46,714 nt of DNA, taken from contig NZ_WHMA01000025.1 of the NCBI RefSeq assembly GCF_010994375.1, positions 1-46,714 on the forward strand, read 5' to 3'. This document shows, piece by piece, positions 18,478 through 30,614 of the stretch. The position numbers and the translations under genes are program-made. Position 1 is the stretch's first letter. Each line of letters begins with the position of its first letter. The notes beneath the pieces were generated by a model. The model had not been told where the DNA came from. It saw only the letters and a program-made list of their open reading frames with translations, and did not search any database. This stretch comes from Halomonas sp. NO4. Its GTDB lineage: Bacteria > Pseudomonadota > Gammaproteobacteria > Pseudomonadales > Halomonadaceae.

Positions 18478-19881
18478 ATGTTCAAAGGATTTACCCGCTT
18501 TCTGCAGAGTCCCGGCGCTCACCTGCGCACTCTCTTCGGCCCCGAGGAAGCCGCCGCCGGCGGCCGTGCCGGGCCCCTCATCATTCCCCGCAGCGACCAT
18601 CCCGTATCGCGCCAGCACTTCAGCGAACCGGCGCTCAAGGTGCTCTATCGCCTGCACAACGCCGGTTTCGAGGCCTATCTGGTGGGCGGCTGCATCCGTG
18701 ATGCACTGCTCGGTCGCATGCCCAAGGACTTCGACGTAGCCACGGATGCCACGCCGGAGCAGCTACGCGACCTCTTCCGGAACTCCCGGATCATCGGCAG
18801 ACGCTTTCGCATCGTGCACGTGCGCTTCGGCCGCGAGGTGATCGAGGTCACCACCTTCCGCGGGCGGCACGGCGATGACCACGGCGACCACATCGCCCAT
18901 CGCTCCGAAGAGGGCCTGCTGCTGCGGGACAATGTCTGGGGCAACATCGAGGAAGACGCCCTGCGCCGCGACTTCACCATCAATGCCCTCTATTACAGCA
19001 TCGCCGACTTCTCGATCCACGACTTCGCCAACGGCGTGCACGACATCGAGACGCGCACATTGCGCCTGATCGGCGATCCGGAGACCCGCTACCGCGAGGA
19101 CCCCGTGCGCATGCTGCGCGCGGTGCGCTTCGCCGCCAAGCTCGACTTCCAGCTGGCTCCGACCACCGAAGCGCCGATCGAGACGCTCGCCCCGCTGCTG
19201 CTGCAGATTCCGCCGGCGCGCCTGTTCGACGAGATTCTCAAGCTGTTCATGGCCGGCCATGGCGTGGCCACCTTCCGCCTGCTGCGCCACTACGGCCTGT
19301 TCGCCATGCTCTTCCCGGAAACCGAGGAAGTCATGGCCGAGCTGCCCTGGGCGGAACCGCTGATCGAGGCGGCTCTGGCCAGCACCGACCGGCGCGTCGA
19401 AGAGGAGCGCCCGGTGACGCCGGCCTTCCTGTTCGCCGCCCTGCTGTGGGGCCCGAGCCAGCAGCGCCAGGCAGCCCTGGAGGCCGAGGGCATGCCGCCC
19501 ATCCCCGCCCAGCAGGCCGCCGCCCAGCAGGTGATCTCCCGACAGTTGCAGCACATCGCCATCCCCAAGCGCTTCAGCCTGCCCATGCGCGACATCTGGG
19601 AACTCCAGCAGCGCCTGCCCAAGCGCAGCGGCAAGCGCGCCCGCCAGACCCGCGAGCACCCGCGCTTCCGCGCCGCCTACGACTTCCTGCTGCTGCGCGA
19701 GGCCGCCGGCGAGATCGCCCCGGGGCTCGGCGACTGGTGGACCGCCTTCCAGGACGGGGACGACCACGAACAGGCACGCCTGCTGGACAAAGCAGGCGAC
19801 GACACCGGCCCGGGCGGCAACGGTCGCGGCCGCCGCAGGCCCCGCAAGCGCCGGCGGCGCAGCACACGCCCCGAGTCATGA
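18478..19881 (+). CDS. pcnB: Poly(A) polymerase I
   Basis: Class II nucleotidyltransferase that adds 3' poly(A) tails and so promotes RNA decay. The catalytic head has LVGGCIRDALLGRMPKDFD (near residues 62-80), with the GG motif and the two metal-binding aspartates in DFD. RRDFTINAL and YREDPVRMLRAVRF follow, all standard for the family. The C terminus is very basic (KRRRRS-type runs), typical of PcnB rather than of CCA-adding enzymes. Length is 467 residues from ATG 18478; the frame is open far upstream only because it crosses the RNA gene. The folK start overlaps the stop in an ATGA junction. Confidence 0.95.
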   Translation: MFKGFTRFLQSPGAHLRTLFGPEEAAAGGRAGPLIIPRSDHPVSRQHFSEPALKVLYRLHNAGFEAYLVGGCIRDALLGRMPKDFDVATDATPEQLRDLFRNSRIIGRRFRIVHVRFGREVIEVTTFRGRHGDDHGDHIAHRSEEGLLLRDNVWGNIEEDALRRDFTINALYYSIADFSIHDFANGVHDIETRTLRLIGDPETRYREDPVRMLRAVRFAAKLDFQLAPTTEAPIETLAPLLLQIPPARLFDEILKLFMAGHGVATFRLLRHYGLFAMLFPETEEVMAELPWAEPLIEAALASTDRRVEEERPVTPAFLFAALLWGPSQQRQAALEAEGMPPIPAQQAAAQQVISRQLQHIAIPKRFSLPMRDIWELQQRLPKRSGKRARQTREHPRFRAAYDFLLLREAAGEIAPGLGDWWTAFQDGDDHEQARLLDKAGDDTGPGGNGRGRRRPRKRRRRSTRPES

Positions 19882-20375
19882 GCCTGGAGCGCCACCTCTA
19901 CGTCGGGCTGGGCAGCAACCTCGACGACCCGCAGGGCCACGTCGAACGGGCGCTCGAGGAACTCGACCGGCTGCCCCTCACCCGTCGGCTTTCGGGCTCG
20001 CGGCTCTATGCGAGTCGCCCCCTGGGGCCTCAGGACCAGCCCGACTTCATCAACGCCGCGGCGCGCCTGGAAAGCCGGCTCTCGCCGCTCGCCCTGCTCG
20101 ACCAGTTGCAGGCGCTGGAGCAGCGCCATCGCCGCCTACGTCGCCGGCGCTGGGGCCCCCGGACACTTGACCTCGACCTGCTACTCTACGGAGGGCTGTC
20201 CCTGCACACACCGCGCCTGACGCTGCCCCACCCCGAGATGCTGGGCCGCAGCTTCGTGATGGTGCCGCTGGCCGAGCTAGCGGGCTCGTGGACCCTGCCG
20301 GACGGGCGCACGATCGCTGCCGTGGCGGCCGGTCTGGACGGCACCGACCTGCACCCGGTGTTACCGGCGATCTGA
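19878..20375 (+). CDS. folK: 6-hydroxymethyl-7,8-dihydropterin pyrophosphokinase
   Basis: Transfers pyrophosphate from ATP to 6-hydroxymethyl-dihydropterin in folate synthesis, the step before dihydropteroate synthase (folP is at 35682-36539). The N terminus has YVGLGSNLDDP, the middle PQDQPDFINAA, and the signature RWGPRTLDLDLLLYG contains the metal-binding aspartates. LPHPEMLGRSFV then follows. Length is 165 residues. The start overlaps pcnB by four bases, so translation is coupled. The last codons contain the first of the phased GGTGTTACC sites that continue upstream of panB. Confidence 0.96.
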   Translation: MSLERHLYVGLGSNLDDPQGHVERALEELDRLPLTRRLSGSRLYASRPLGPQDQPDFINAAARLESRLSPLALLDQLQALEQRHRRLRRRRWGPRTLDLDLLLYGGLSLHTPRLTLPHPEMLGRSFVMVPLAELAGSWTLPDGRTIAAVAAGLDGTDLHPVLPAI

Positions 20376-20461
20376 CGACAACCCGCCAGGTGTTACCTAT
20401 CGACACCCTCGGGCGATTCGGGTAACAATCGCGGGTTACACCGAGGCCGAGGGGTAACGGC
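20357..20461. promoter_or_regulatory. Phased GGTGTTACC-type operator array before panB
   Basis: Five related 9-mers occupy about 105 bp across the end of folK and the folK-panB gap. They are GGTGTTACC at 20357 and 20389 (forward), GGTAACAAT at 20421, GGTTACACC at 20434 and GGTAACGGC at 20453 (reverse orientation). Four of them start exactly 32 bp apart (20357, 20389, 20421, 20453), about three helical turns. The 13-mer CCAGGTGTTACCT around the second site is identical to that upstream of the CrcZ-like RNA. A regulator binding site, possibly for CbrB, is the simplest reading. No convincing sigma-54 promoter is seen between the array and panB. Confidence 0.6.
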
Positions 20462-20486
20462 CCCGACGACACGACGAGAGCACGCC

Positions 20487-21278
20487 ATGAAAACCGTGAC
20501 CTTGAGCACACTGAAGGCCCGCAAGCAGGCGAGCGAGCCCTTCAGCTGCCTCACCGCCTACGACGCCACTTTCGCCCACGCGGCCGGCGAAGCCGGTATC
20601 GAGGTACTGCTGGTGGGTGACTCCCTGGGCATGGTGCTGCAAGGGCATCCCAGCACCCTGCCGGTGACCCTCGACGACATCTGCTACCACACCCGCTGCG
20701 TGGCCCGCGGCAAGGGCGGCAGCCTGCTGATGGTCGACCTGCCGTTCATGAGCAACGCCACCACCGAGCGCCTGCTGAGCGACGCCGGGGCGCTGATGCG
20801 CGCCGGCGCCGAGCTGGTCAAGGTCGAGGGCGAGGCGTGGATGGCCGAGGGCATCCGCGAGCTGACCCGCCGTGGCGTCCCGGTGTGCGCCCATCTGGGC
20901 CTCACCCCGCAGACCGTCTACCAGCTGGGCGGCTACAAGGTGCAGGGCCGCGACAGCGAGCGCGCCGCCCAGATCCTCGAGGATGCCCGTACCCTGGTGG
21001 AGGCCGGCGCCTCGGTGATCCTGCTGGAATGCGTCCCGGCGAGTCTCGGCCGCGCGGTGAGCGAGGCGCTCGAGGTGCCGGTGATCGGCATCGGCGCCGG
21101 CCCCGATACCGACGGCCAGATCCTGGTGATGCACGACGTGCTGGGGGTCACCCACGGCCGCACGCCGCGCTTCGTCAAGAACTTCCTGGCCGAGGCCGAC
21201 AGCGTCGAGGATGCCTTCCGCCGCTACCACGACGACGTCAAGGCGCGTCGTTTCCCGGCCCCCGAGCACTGCTTCTGA
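20487..21278 (+). CDS. panB: Ketopantoate hydroxymethyltransferase
   Basis: Makes ketopantoate from 2-oxoisovalerate and methylene-tetrahydrofolate, the first committed step to pantothenate. The (beta/alpha)8 barrel shows LTAYDATFA (near residues 22-30), the metal-binding [11 protein letters not shown] (near 43-53), [10 protein letters not shown] and the catalytic acid in ILLECVP (near 180). Length is 263 residues. It heads panB-panC-panD; panC begins 14 bp after its stop. Its upstream region carries the phased operator array, so it may have its own regulated promoter rather than relying on pcnB-folK transcription. Confidence 0.97.
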   Translation: MKTVTLSTLKARKQASEPFSCLTAYDATFAHAAGEAGIEVLLVGDSLGMVLQGHPSTLPVTLDDICYHTRCVARGKGGSLLMVDLPFMSNATTERLLSDAGALMRAGAELVKVEGEAWMAEGIRELTRRGVPVCAHLGLTPQTVYQLGGYKVQGRDSERAAQILEDARTLVEAGASVILLECVPASLGRAVSEALEVPVIGIGAGPDTDGQILVMHDVLGVTHGRTPRFVKNFLAEADSVEDAFRRYHDDVKARRFPAPEHCF

Positions 21279-21292
21279 CCCCGGAGCCCGCC

Positions 21293-22141
21293 ATGCGTAC
21301 CCTGCGCGACATTGCCGCCCTGCGCGAGGCACTCGACGACCACCGCCGCCGCGACCAACGCATCGCCCTGGTGCCCACCATGGGCAACCTGCACGACGGC
21401 CACCTGGCCCTGGTCGCTGCGGCGCGCCGCCAGGCCGAGGTGGTGGTGGCCACCATCTTCGTCAATCCGCTGCAGTTCGGCCCGAACGAGGACCTTGCCG
21501 CCTACCCGCGCACCCTCGCCGAGGATCAGGCGAAGCTCGAGGCCGCCGGCTGCGACCTGCTGTTCGCCCCGGACAGCGCCGCGCTCTACCCGCACGGCCT
21601 GGACCACCAGACCCAGGTGCGCGTGCCCCAGGTGAGCGAAGGGCTGTGCGGCGGCGCCCGACCCGGCCACTTCGACGGCGTGGCCACCGTGGTCGCCATG
21701 CTCTTCAACCTGGTGCAGCCGCATCTCGCCTGCTTCGGCGAGAAGGATTACCAGCAGCTGGCGGTGATCCGCAAGATGGTCGCCGATCTGCATTTCCCCC
21801 TGGAGATCGTCGGCGTACCCATCGTGCGCGCCGAGGACGGCCTGGCGCTCTCCTCGCGCAACGGCTACCTCTCCGATGCCGAGCGCCAGGTGGCGCCGGC
21901 GCTCTACCGCACCCTGAGCCGGGCGCGCGACGCCCTGGAGGCGGGCGAGGCGCCCGAGCCGGTGCTGTCCGAGGCCAACGAGGCGCTGCGCCAGTCGGGA
22001 TTCGCACCCGATTATCTCGAACTACGCGCCCGCGACCTGGGCCCCGTCACCGCCACCACCCGGGAAGCCGTGCTGCTCGCTGCGGCGCGGCTCGGCCCGG
22101 CGCGCCTGATCGACAACCTGACCCTGACGCTGCCCACCTGA
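21293..22141 (+). CDS. panC: Pantothenate synthetase
   Basis: Condenses pantoate with beta-alanine using ATP. The HIGH-type motif is in [15 protein letters not shown] (near residues 26-40), followed by [14 protein letters not shown]. The pantoate and ATP sites are in [16 protein letters not shown] and the KMSKS-like [11 protein letters not shown]. Length is 282 residues, standard. It lies 14 bp after panB and 49 bp before panD, whose product makes the beta-alanine it uses. [16 protein letters not shown] is intact. Confidence 0.97.
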   Translation: MRTLRDIAALREALDDHRRRDQRIALVPTMGNLHDGHLALVAAARRQAEVVVATIFVNPLQFGPNEDLAAYPRTLAEDQAKLEAAGCDLLFAPDSAALYPHGLDHQTQVRVPQVSEGLCGGARPGHFDGVATVVAMLFNLVQPHLACFGEKDYQQLAVIRKMVADLHFPLEIVGVPIVRAEDGLALSSRNGYLSDAERQVAPALYRTLSRARDALEAGEAPEPVLSEANEALRQSGFAPDYLELRARDLGPVTATTREAVLLAAARLGPARLIDNLTLTLPT

Positions 22142-22190
22142 GGCAGCGCCTCATCCAACACCCACGCGGTTTCACAAGGACTTCCCGCCG

Positions 22191-22571
22191 ATGTACACCG
22201 TCATGCTCAAGGCCAAGCTGCACATGGCCCGCGTCACCCACGCCGTGCTCAACTACGAGGGCTCCTGCGCCATCGACGGCGAGCTGCTCGACATGTCCGG
22301 GATTCGCGAAAACGAGCAGATCCAGATCTACAACGTGGAGAATGGCCAGCGCTTCACCACCTACGCCATTCGCGCCGAGGAAGGCTCGAAGGTCATCTCG
22401 GTGAACGGCGCCGCGGCCCATCTCGCCGGTGCCGGCGACCGGGTGATCATCTGCAGCTACGCCCACTACAGCGAGGCGGAGCTCGACGCCCACGCCCCGG
22501 CACTGGTCTATCTCCAGGAAGGCAACGCCGTCAGCCACACCAGCAACGCCATTCCCGTCCAGTTGGCATGA
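22191..22571 (+). CDS. panD: Aspartate 1-decarboxylase proenzyme
   Basis: Pyruvoyl enzyme that decarboxylates aspartate to beta-alanine for pantothenate synthesis. It self-cleaves between Gly24 and Ser25 (NYEGSCAID) to form the beta and alpha chains, Ser25 becoming the pyruvoyl group. Other conserved residues are Lys9 in [14 protein letters not shown], Tyr58 in [10 protein letters not shown] and the NGAAAHL segment. Length is 126 residues, standard. It closes the pan operon; the 194 bp after it show no clear terminator. Confidence 0.97.
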   Translation: MYTVMLKAKLHMARVTHAVLNYEGSCAIDGELLDMSGIRENEQIQIYNVENGQRFTTYAIRAEEGSKVISVNGAAAHLAGAGDRVIICSYAHYSEAELDAHAPALVYLQEGNAVSHTSNAIPVQLA

Positions 22572-22765
22572 GCCCGAGGTGGCTTGCCTCCCGGTTGGCC
22601 ACCCTCAGCATCCTCCCCCTGATCGAGCAGTACGTCCCCACGCCAGCTATACTGAGGGGCCCTGACAACAGGCAAGTTTAGCCATATTGGCCATTGTCGC
22701 AGTGCACAAGGGTCCCCTATGCTGACGGGGCAGACGCCCGCACTCATGTTCAGGAGGTTCTTCCC

Positions 22766-23941
22766 ATGCAAGAAGTGGTGATCGTTGCCGCCCGCCGCAC
22801 CGCCGTCGGCGCCTTCGGCGGTTCCCTGGCCGGCATCCCCGCCAGCGACCTAGGCGCCCTGGTGATCAAGGACATTCTCGCCAACACCGGCGTTGCCCCC
22901 GAGCAGGTCGACGAGGTGCTGCTCGGCCAGGTACTCACCGCCGGGGTCGGCCAGAACCCGGCGCGCCAGGCCTCCATCAAGGCCGGGCTGCCCGACGCCG
23001 TGCCCGCCATGACCATCAACAAGGTGTGCGGCTCGGGCCTCAAGACCCTGCATCTCGCCACCCAGGCGATCCGCTGCGGCGACGCCGAGCTGATCCTCGC
23101 CGGCGGTCAGGAAAACATGTCGCTCGCCCCGCACGTGCTGCCCAACTCGCGCACCGGCCAGCGCATGGGCGACTGGAAGGCCATCGACTCCATGGTCCAC
23201 GACGGCCTGTGGGACGCCTTCAACAACTACCACATGGGCATCACCGCCGAGAATCTGGCCGCGAAATACGGCATTACCCGCGAGGACATGGACGCCTTCG
23301 CCGCGGCTTCGCAGCAGAAGGCCTCGGCTGCCATCAAGGAGGGCAGGTTCAAGGGCCAGATCGTTCCCGTGGAGGTGCCCCAGCGCAAGGGCGACCCGCT
23401 GGTCTTCGATACCGACGAGAACCCCCGCGAGGTGACCGCCGAGAAGCTCTCCGGCATGAAGCCCGCCTTCAAGAAGGACGGCACCGTCACCGCCGGCAAC
23501 GCCTCCTCCATCAACGACGGCGCCGCCGTGGTCATGATCTGCTCCGCCGAGAAGGCCAAGGCCCTGGGCCTCGAGCCGCTAGCACGCATTGCGGGCTACT
23601 CCAATGCCGCGGTCGACCCGGCGATCATGGGCATCGGCCCTGCCCCGGCTACCCGCCGCTGCCTGGAGAAGGCCGGCTGGAGTCTGGACGACCTGGACCT
23701 GGTCGAGGCCAACGAAGCCTTCGCCGCCCAGGCACTGTCGGTCAACAAGGAGCTCGGCTGGAACACCGACAAGGTCAACGTCAACGGTGGCGCCATCGCC
23801 ATCGGCCACCCCATCGGCGCCTCGGGCTGCCGCATTTTCGTCTCGCTGCTGCACGAAATGATCGCCCGCGACGCCAAGAAGGGGCTGGCGACGCTGTGCA
23901 TCGGCGGTGGGCAGGGGGTTGCCCTGGCCATCGAAAGATAA
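22766..23941 (+). CDS. phaA: Acetyl-CoA acetyltransferase (thiolase)
   Basis: Biosynthetic-type thiolase that condenses two acetyl-CoA to acetoacetyl-CoA, or runs in reverse. Cys88 in [11 protein letters not shown] is the acylated nucleophile; His348 in GHPIGASG and Cys378 in CIGGGQG complete the active site. At 391 residues it matches PhaA/AtoB enzymes. AGGAGG lies before ATG 22766. No phaB or phaC is adjacent, so a polyhydroxybutyrate role is plausible for a halophile but not shown; atoB or a ketone-body role is equally possible. Pseudomonads have a different gene after panD. It converges on pnp across a shared terminator. Confidence 0.92.
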   Translation: MQEVVIVAARRTAVGAFGGSLAGIPASDLGALVIKDILANTGVAPEQVDEVLLGQVLTAGVGQNPARQASIKAGLPDAVPAMTINKVCGSGLKTLHLATQAIRCGDAELILAGGQENMSLAPHVLPNSRTGQRMGDWKAIDSMVHDGLWDAFNNYHMGITAENLAAKYGITREDMDAFAAASQQKASAAIKEGRFKGQIVPVEVPQRKGDPLVFDTDENPREVTAEKLSGMKPAFKKDGTVTAGNASSINDGAAVVMICSAEKAKALGLEPLARIAGYSNAAVDPAIMGIGPAPATRRCLEKAGWSLDDLDLVEANEAFAAQALSVNKELGWNTDKVNVNGGAIAIGHPIGASGCRIFVSLLHEMIARDAKKGLATLCIGGGQGVALAIER

Positions 23942-23970
23942 GCGCAAAGCTCGAAAGCAGAGCCTAAAAG

Positions 23971-24010
23971 AGACCGCCCCCGCAGCCAGGCTGCGGGGGC
24001 GGTCTTTCTT
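23971..24010. terminator. Bidirectional terminator between thiolase and pnp
   Basis: A 15-bp GC-rich stem (23971-23985 with 23991-24005) has a five-base loop, followed by TTTCTT on the plus strand and TCTTTT on the minus strand. It can end both the thiolase and pnp transcripts. Confidence 0.92.
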
Positions 24011-24040
24011 CCAGCTTCCGGCATTCAGCCGCCGGCTTAC

Positions 24041-26173
<2,133 letters not shown>

Positions 26174-26279
26174 GGCGACTTCCTTCAACTTTTCTATCTC
26201 ATGTATGGGTCGTTTCGACTCGGCGACCATTTTAGGGGTTGACGCCCGCCGGGGCTACCGGTTAGCGCCTTTGGCCGAC

Positions 26280-26322
26280 CAAAAACGCAAAACGGGCAGC
26301 CCGAGGGCTGCCCGTTTTGCGT
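26280..26322 (-). terminator. Intrinsic terminator between rpsO and pnp
   Basis: Long perfect stem (26285-26302 with 26305-26322, core CGGGCAGCCC) followed on the minus strand by TTTTT. The loop is very tight, so the top pair probably opens. It lies just after the rpsO stop and should limit rpsO read-through into pnp, implying a separate pnp promoter; a TAAAAT box at 26229-26234 is a candidate -10. Confidence 0.9.
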
Positions 26323-26340
26323 CGCCTTTGGCGCCGTCGC

Positions 26341-26610
26341 TTAGCGACGGAGGCCGAGACGCTGGATCAGCGACTGATAGCGCTCGAAGTCCTTGCGCTT
26401 CAAGTAGTCCAGCAGCTTGCGGCGCTGGTTGACCATGCGGATCAGGCCACGACGCGAGTGGTGATCCTGCTTGTTGGTCTTGAAGTGGTCCTGCAGGCCG
26501 TCGATGTTGGCGCTCAGCAGGGCCACCTGCACCTCGGGGGAACCGGTGTCGTTCTCGACTCGGCCGTACTCCTTGACGATCTCGGCCTTCTGTTCGGCTG
26601 TCAGTGCCAT
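26341..26610 (-). CDS. rpsO: 30S ribosomal protein S15
   Basis: Primary 16S rRNA-binding protein of the platform of the small subunit. The 89-residue length and the signatures [33 protein letters not shown] and [13 protein letters not shown] are standard. The start at 26610 is preceded by GGAGAGA. It lies between truB and pnp in the conserved order. E. coli S15 represses its own mRNA through a leader pseudoknot; the 89-bp leader here is long enough, but I did not identify such a structure. Confidence 0.98.
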   Translation of the reverse strand: MALTAEQKAEIVKEYGRVENDTGSPEVQVALLSANIDGLQDHFKTNKQDHHSRRGLIRMVNQRRKLLDYLKRKDFERYQSLIQRLGLRR

Positions 26611-26699
26611 CTGTCTCTCCAGTCAGCAATATGCCTGAATGATGTGAATGGGTGAGACCACGCATATTTGCAGTCTCGAATCGTGCTTGATCCTGCCTT

Positions 26700-27623
26700 C
26701 TATTGCGCGACTGCCGTGCTGCACAGCCGCTTCGGCGCCACCTCCTGTGGCGCCGTCACCGTGACCAGGCCCAGGAAGGTGCCGTCACGGTAGAGCCTTG
26801 CCGTCTCGCCGCTGGCGAGCCCGGCGGTGGCCAGCCGCGCCGGCTGGCCGTGAGTCAGTCGCTGCGCTGCCGACGCCTCGGCATCGAGACGCGGCAGGTG
26901 GGCCACCAGCACGTCGGCAGGCAGCAGCGCCGCCTCGCGCGCGACCTGGTCGGGCAGCGCCTCGAGGGCCTCGAGGCTCAGCATGCCGTCGGCGGCAGCG
27001 AAGGGCCCGGTGGCGAGCCGGCGCAGCGCGCTGATATGCGCCCCGCAGCCCAGCACCTGGCCGATGTCCTCGGCCAGGGTGCGAATATAGGTGCCCTTGC
27101 TGACCCGCACCTCCAGCTCGAAGGCCTCGCTCTCGCAGGCGAGCAGCCGGGCATCATACACCCTCACGCGCCGCGCTGCACGCGCGATTGTCTTGCCCTC
27201 GCGGGCCAGCTCGTAGAGCTTGCGGCCCTGGTGCTTGAGCGCCGAATGCATCGGCGGCACCTGCTCGATCTCGCCGCGAAAGCGCGCCAGTACGCCCTCG
27301 ATATCGGTGGCGTTGAGCGGCGGCACCTCACGCCGTGCCACCACCTCACCCTCGGCGTCTCCGGTGTCGGTGACTCTGCCCAGCTCGACGCGGGTGCGGT
27401 AGACCTTGTCGGCCTCGAGCAGGTGGGCGGCAAACTTGGTCGCCTCGCCGAAGCACAGCGGCAGAAGCCCGGTGGCCATGGGGTCGAGCGTGCCGGTATG
27501 CCCCGCCTTCTGCGCCTGCAGGAGGCGTCGGGCCCGCTGCAGGGCATGGTTGCTGGACACGCCCGAGGGCTTGTCGAGCAGCAGCACCCCGTTGACCGGC
27601 AAGCCGCGACGCCGACGCGCCAT
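26700..27623 (-). CDS. truB: tRNA pseudouridine-55 synthase
   Basis: Isomerises U55 in the T-loop of tRNAs and also acts as a tRNA chaperone. The N-terminal NGVLLLDKPSGVSSN (residues 11-25) and catalytic Asp47 in HTGTLDPMATGLLP are clear, followed by KVYRTRVELG and the KGTYIRTLAEDIG motif. A PUA-like C-terminal domain completes the 307 residues. The start overlaps the rbfA stop by one base (TAATG), so the two are coupled. Confidence 0.97.
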   Translation of the reverse strand: MARRRRGLPVNGVLLLDKPSGVSSNHALQRARRLLQAQKAGHTGTLDPMATGLLPLCFGEATKFAAHLLEADKVYRTRVELGRVTDTGDAEGEVVARREVPPLNATDIEGVLARFRGEIEQVPPMHSALKHQGRKLYELAREGKTIARAARRVRVYDARLLACESEAFELEVRVSKGTYIRTLAEDIGQVLGCGAHISALRRLATGPFAAADGMLSLEALEALPDQVAREAALLPADVLVAHLPRLDAEASAAQRLTHGQPARLATAGLASGETARLYRDGTFLGLVTVTAPQEVAPKRLCSTAVAQ

Positions 27624-28042
27624 TAGCGACTCTCTCCCTCGTCGCCGTCCTCCGCCTCGCCGCCTTCCTCGTCGGCATGACGGGCGCGGTCGCTTTCGAC
27701 CGCCTCGTCGATCAGCGAGGAGAGGTGCTGACCTCGCACCAGGCTCTCGTCGAAGTGGAAGCGCAGTTCCGGCACGTGGCGAAGCTTGATGCGCCGCGCG
27801 ACCTGGCCGCGCAGGAACCCCGCGGCCTTCTTCAGCACCTGGAGGTTCTCCCGGATGCGCTCCGGACTCTGCTCGCCGAGCAGCGTCACGTAGACATCGG
27901 CATAGCCGAGGTCACGACTGACGGTGACGGCACTGACGGTGACCATGCCCAGGCGCGGGTCCTTGACCTCGCGCTGGATAAGCACCGCCAGCTCCTTCTG
28001 CAGCTGGTCGCCGACCCGGTCGGTCCGCTTGAACTCGCGCAT
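27623..28042 (-). CDS. rbfA: 30S ribosome-binding factor A
   Basis: Binds the 30S subunit during late 16S rRNA maturation and is important in the cold. It has a single KH-like domain: FKRTDRVGDQLQKELAVLI at the N terminus, VKDPRLGMVTVSAVTVSRDL, and RHVPELRFHFDESL near residue 95. Length is 139 residues including a strongly acidic tail (DEEGGEAEDGDEGE), longer than in E. coli. It lies 12 bp after infB and overlaps truB by one base. Confidence 0.96.
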   Translation of the reverse strand: MREFKRTDRVGDQLQKELAVLIQREVKDPRLGMVTVSAVTVSRDLGYADVYVTLLGEQSPERIRENLQVLKKAAGFLRGQVARRIKLRHVPELRFHFDESLVRGQHLSSLIDEAVESDRARHADEEGGEAEDGDEGESR

Positions 28043-28054
28043 GCCCGGCTCCGC

Positions 28055-30586
28055 TTAGAGCGTCCGCTCGACCTTGACCTGATCGAAGACCTCGATCTTG
28101 TCGCCGACCTGGACGTCGTTGTAGTTCTTCACACCGATACCGCACTCCATGCCGTTGCGCACTTCCTGGACGTCGTCCTTGTAGCGGCGCAGCGACTCGA
28201 GTTCGCCCTCGTAGATGACCACGTTCTCGCGCAGCACGCGGATCTTCTTGTTGCGGTACACGGTACCCTCGACGACCATGCAGCCGGCCACGGCGCCGAT
28301 CTTGGGCGCGCGGAAGACGTCGCGGACCTCGGCCACGCCGACGATCTCTTCCTTCCACTCCGGCTCGAGCATGCCGCTCATGGCCTGCTTGACCTCGTCG
28401 ATGAGCTGGTAGATGACGCTGTAGTAGCGCAGTTCCAGCCCCTCGCGCTCGATGATCTCGCGGGCCGCGGCGTCGGCACGCACGTTGAAGCCGATGACGA
28501 TCGCCTCGGAGGCCAGCGCCAGGTTGGCGTCGGTGCCGGTGATGCCGCCCACCCCGGAGGAGACCACGGAGACCTGCACCTCGTCGGTGGAGAGCTCTTC
28601 CAGCGCGCCCTTGATCGCCTCGAGCGAGCCCTGGACGTCGGCCTTGAGCACGATGTTGAGCTTGGCCACCTCGTCCTGGCCCATCTGGCTGAACATGTTC
28701 TCCAGCTTGGCCTTCTGCTGGCGGGCCAGGCGCACCTCGCGGTACTTGCCCTGACGGAAGTTGGCGACCTCGCGGGCCTTCTTCTCGTCGGCCACCACCA
28801 TGAAGTCGTCACCCGCCTCGGGGGTGCCGTCGAGGCCCTGGATCTCCACCGGCATGGCGGGGCCGGCCTCGTCGACCTGCTTGCCGAGCTCGTTGGTGAG
28901 GGCACGCACGCGGCCGTAGTGCAGGCCGGCGAGCACGATGTCGCCCTTCTTCAGGGTGCCGTTCTGCACCAGCACCGTGGCCACCGGGCCGCGCCCCTTG
29001 TCCAGGCGCGACTCGATCACCACGCCCTTGCCGGGCGCCTCGGGTACGGCCTTGAGCTCGAGTACCTCGGAGACCAGCTGCACTGCCTCGATCAGTTCCT
29101 CGATGCCCTCGCCGGTCTTGGCCGAGACGTGGACGAACTGGGTGTCGCCGCCCCACTCCTCGGAGATGACGCCGTGCTGGGAAAGTTCGTTCTTGATGCG
29201 GTCCAGGTCGGCGCCCTGCTTGTCGATCTTGTTGACCGCCACCACCAGGGGCACCTCGGCCGCCTTGGCGTGCTCGATGGCCTCGACGGTCTGCGGCATC
29301 ACGCCGTCATCGGCGGCTACCACCAGAATGACCACGTCGGTGGCCTTGGCACCGCGCGCACGCATGGCGGTAAAGGCCGCGTGGCCGGGGGTGTCGAGGA
29401 AGGTCACGCCGCCGTGATCTCCCTTCACGTCCTTGCCCTGCACGTGGTAGGCACCGATGTGCTGGGTGATGCCGCCCGCCTCGCCGGTGGCCACTTTGGC
29501 CTGGCGGATGTAGTCGAGCAGCGAGGTCTTGCCGTGGTCGACGTGGCCCATCACCGTGACCACCGGGTCGCGGGTGACCTCCTCGCCCTCGTAGGAGATG
29601 CCCTCGAGGACTTCGGTCTCCAGCGCATCGTCCTTGACCAGCTTGGGCTTGTGGCCCATCTCCTCGACCACGATGGCCGCGGTGTCCTGGTCGATGGTCT
29701 GGTTGATGGTCACCGCCGCGCCCATGGTGAACATGGTCTTGATGACCTCGTTGGCCTTGATCGACATCTTGTCGGCCAAGTCGGCGACGCTGATCGACTC
29801 GGGAATCGACACTTCACGAACGATCGGCTGAGTCGGCTTCTGGAAGCCGTGCTTGCCGCCCTGGGTACCGCCGCGGCGGCCGCCGCGACGCTCGGCGCGC
29901 TTGGCCTTCTTGCCGCCGCGACGCCGCTCCTCGCGGTCGCCGCGATCGTCGTCGTCGCGCTCTTGACGGCCCTTCTTGGCGACCTTCTTGGGCGGCGCGG
30001 TGCGGCGATCGGAGCGTCCCTCCTTGGGCGGCGCCGGCGGCTGCTCGGCCGGGGCCGGCTCCTCCAGCTCGGGCACCGGGATCTCCGGCTCGGGCTCGGC
30101 CTTGGTCGTCGCCTTCTCGGCCTCGACCTTGGCGGCAGCCTCACGGGCCGACTCCTCGGCCGCACGCGCCTTGGCTTCCTCCGCCTCGCGCGCTTCGCGC
30201 TCGGCCTGGGCCTGCTGAGAATCGGCCATATCACCGACCAGCTGACGCGGGCCGCTTTCCTCGGCCGGCTCGGGGGCCGGGGCCTCCTCTTCGGCGCGCT
30301 TGACGTAGGTGCGCTTCTTGCGCACTTGCACCTCGATGCTCTTGCCACGCTCGCCGGTCTTGATCCGGCTGCGCGTCTTGCGCGTCAGGGTGATGCGGTT
30401 GCGCGCCCCGGCACCGCTACCGCCGTGGCTCTTGGTCAGGTAATCCAGCAGCTGCCGCTTGTCCTCCTCGGACACGGCATCGCTCTCGGACTTGTGGGCG
30501 AGCCCGGCTTCTTTCATCTGTTCCAGCAGGCGGGGGACATCGCGCCCCACCTTCACTGCAAAATCCTTAACGGTCATTTCCGACAT
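28055..30586 (-). CDS. infB: Translation initiation factor IF-2
   Basis: GTPase that places initiator tRNA on the 30S subunit; the fMet tRNA gene is about 2.2 kb upstream. The N-terminal region begins [20 protein letters not shown] (IF2N), followed by a long charged, Ala/Glu/Lys-rich linker. The G domain starts near residue 346: [14 protein letters not shown], then [15 protein letters not shown] and NKID. Domains II-IV follow to the end. ATG 30586 (843 residues) is preceded by GGAGGG; the frame is open 19 codons upstream without support. In E. coli internal starts give shorter forms; I did not identify them here. Confidence 0.97.
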   Translation of the reverse strand: MSEMTVKDFAVKVGRDVPRLLEQMKEAGLAHKSESDAVSEEDKRQLLDYLTKSHGGSGAGARNRITLTRKTRSRIKTGERGKSIEVQVRKKRTYVKRAEEEAPAPEPAEESGPRQLVGDMADSQQAQAEREAREAEEAKARAAEESAREAAAKVEAEKATTKAEPEPEIPVPELEEPAPAEQPPAPPKEGRSDRRTAPPKKVAKKGRQERDDDDRGDREERRRGGKKAKRAERRGGRRGGTQGGKHGFQKPTQPIVREVSIPESISVADLADKMSIKANEVIKTMFTMGAAVTINQTIDQDTAAIVVEEMGHKPKLVKDDALETEVLEGISYEGEEVTRDPVVTVMGHVDHGKTSLLDYIRQAKVATGEAGGITQHIGAYHVQGKDVKGDHGGVTFLDTPGHAAFTAMRARGAKATDVVILVVAADDGVMPQTVEAIEHAKAAEVPLVVAVNKIDKQGADLDRIKNELSQHGVISEEWGGDTQFVHVSAKTGEGIEELIEAVQLVSEVLELKAVPEAPGKGVVIESRLDKGRGPVATVLVQNGTLKKGDIVLAGLHYGRVRALTNELGKQVDEAGPAMPVEIQGLDGTPEAGDDFMVVADEKKAREVANFRQGKYREVRLARQQKAKLENMFSQMGQDEVAKLNIVLKADVQGSLEAIKGALEELSTDEVQVSVVSSGVGGITGTDANLALASEAIVIGFNVRADAAAREIIEREGLELRYYSVIYQLIDEVKQAMSGMLEPEWKEEIVGVAEVRDVFRAPKIGAVAGCMVVEGTVYRNKKIRVLRENVVIYEGELESLRRYKDDVQEVRNGMECGIGVKNYNDVQVGDKIEVFDQVKVERTL

Positions 30587-30614
30587 GTTGACCCTCCTCA
30601 GCCCGTGACCCGTT

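Noticed and set aside
20626..20642. TGG-N10-TGC resembling a sigma-54 promoter inside panB
   Set aside because: It falls in codons for the conserved LGMVLQG segment, so protein constraint explains it, and it would start transcription inside the gene.
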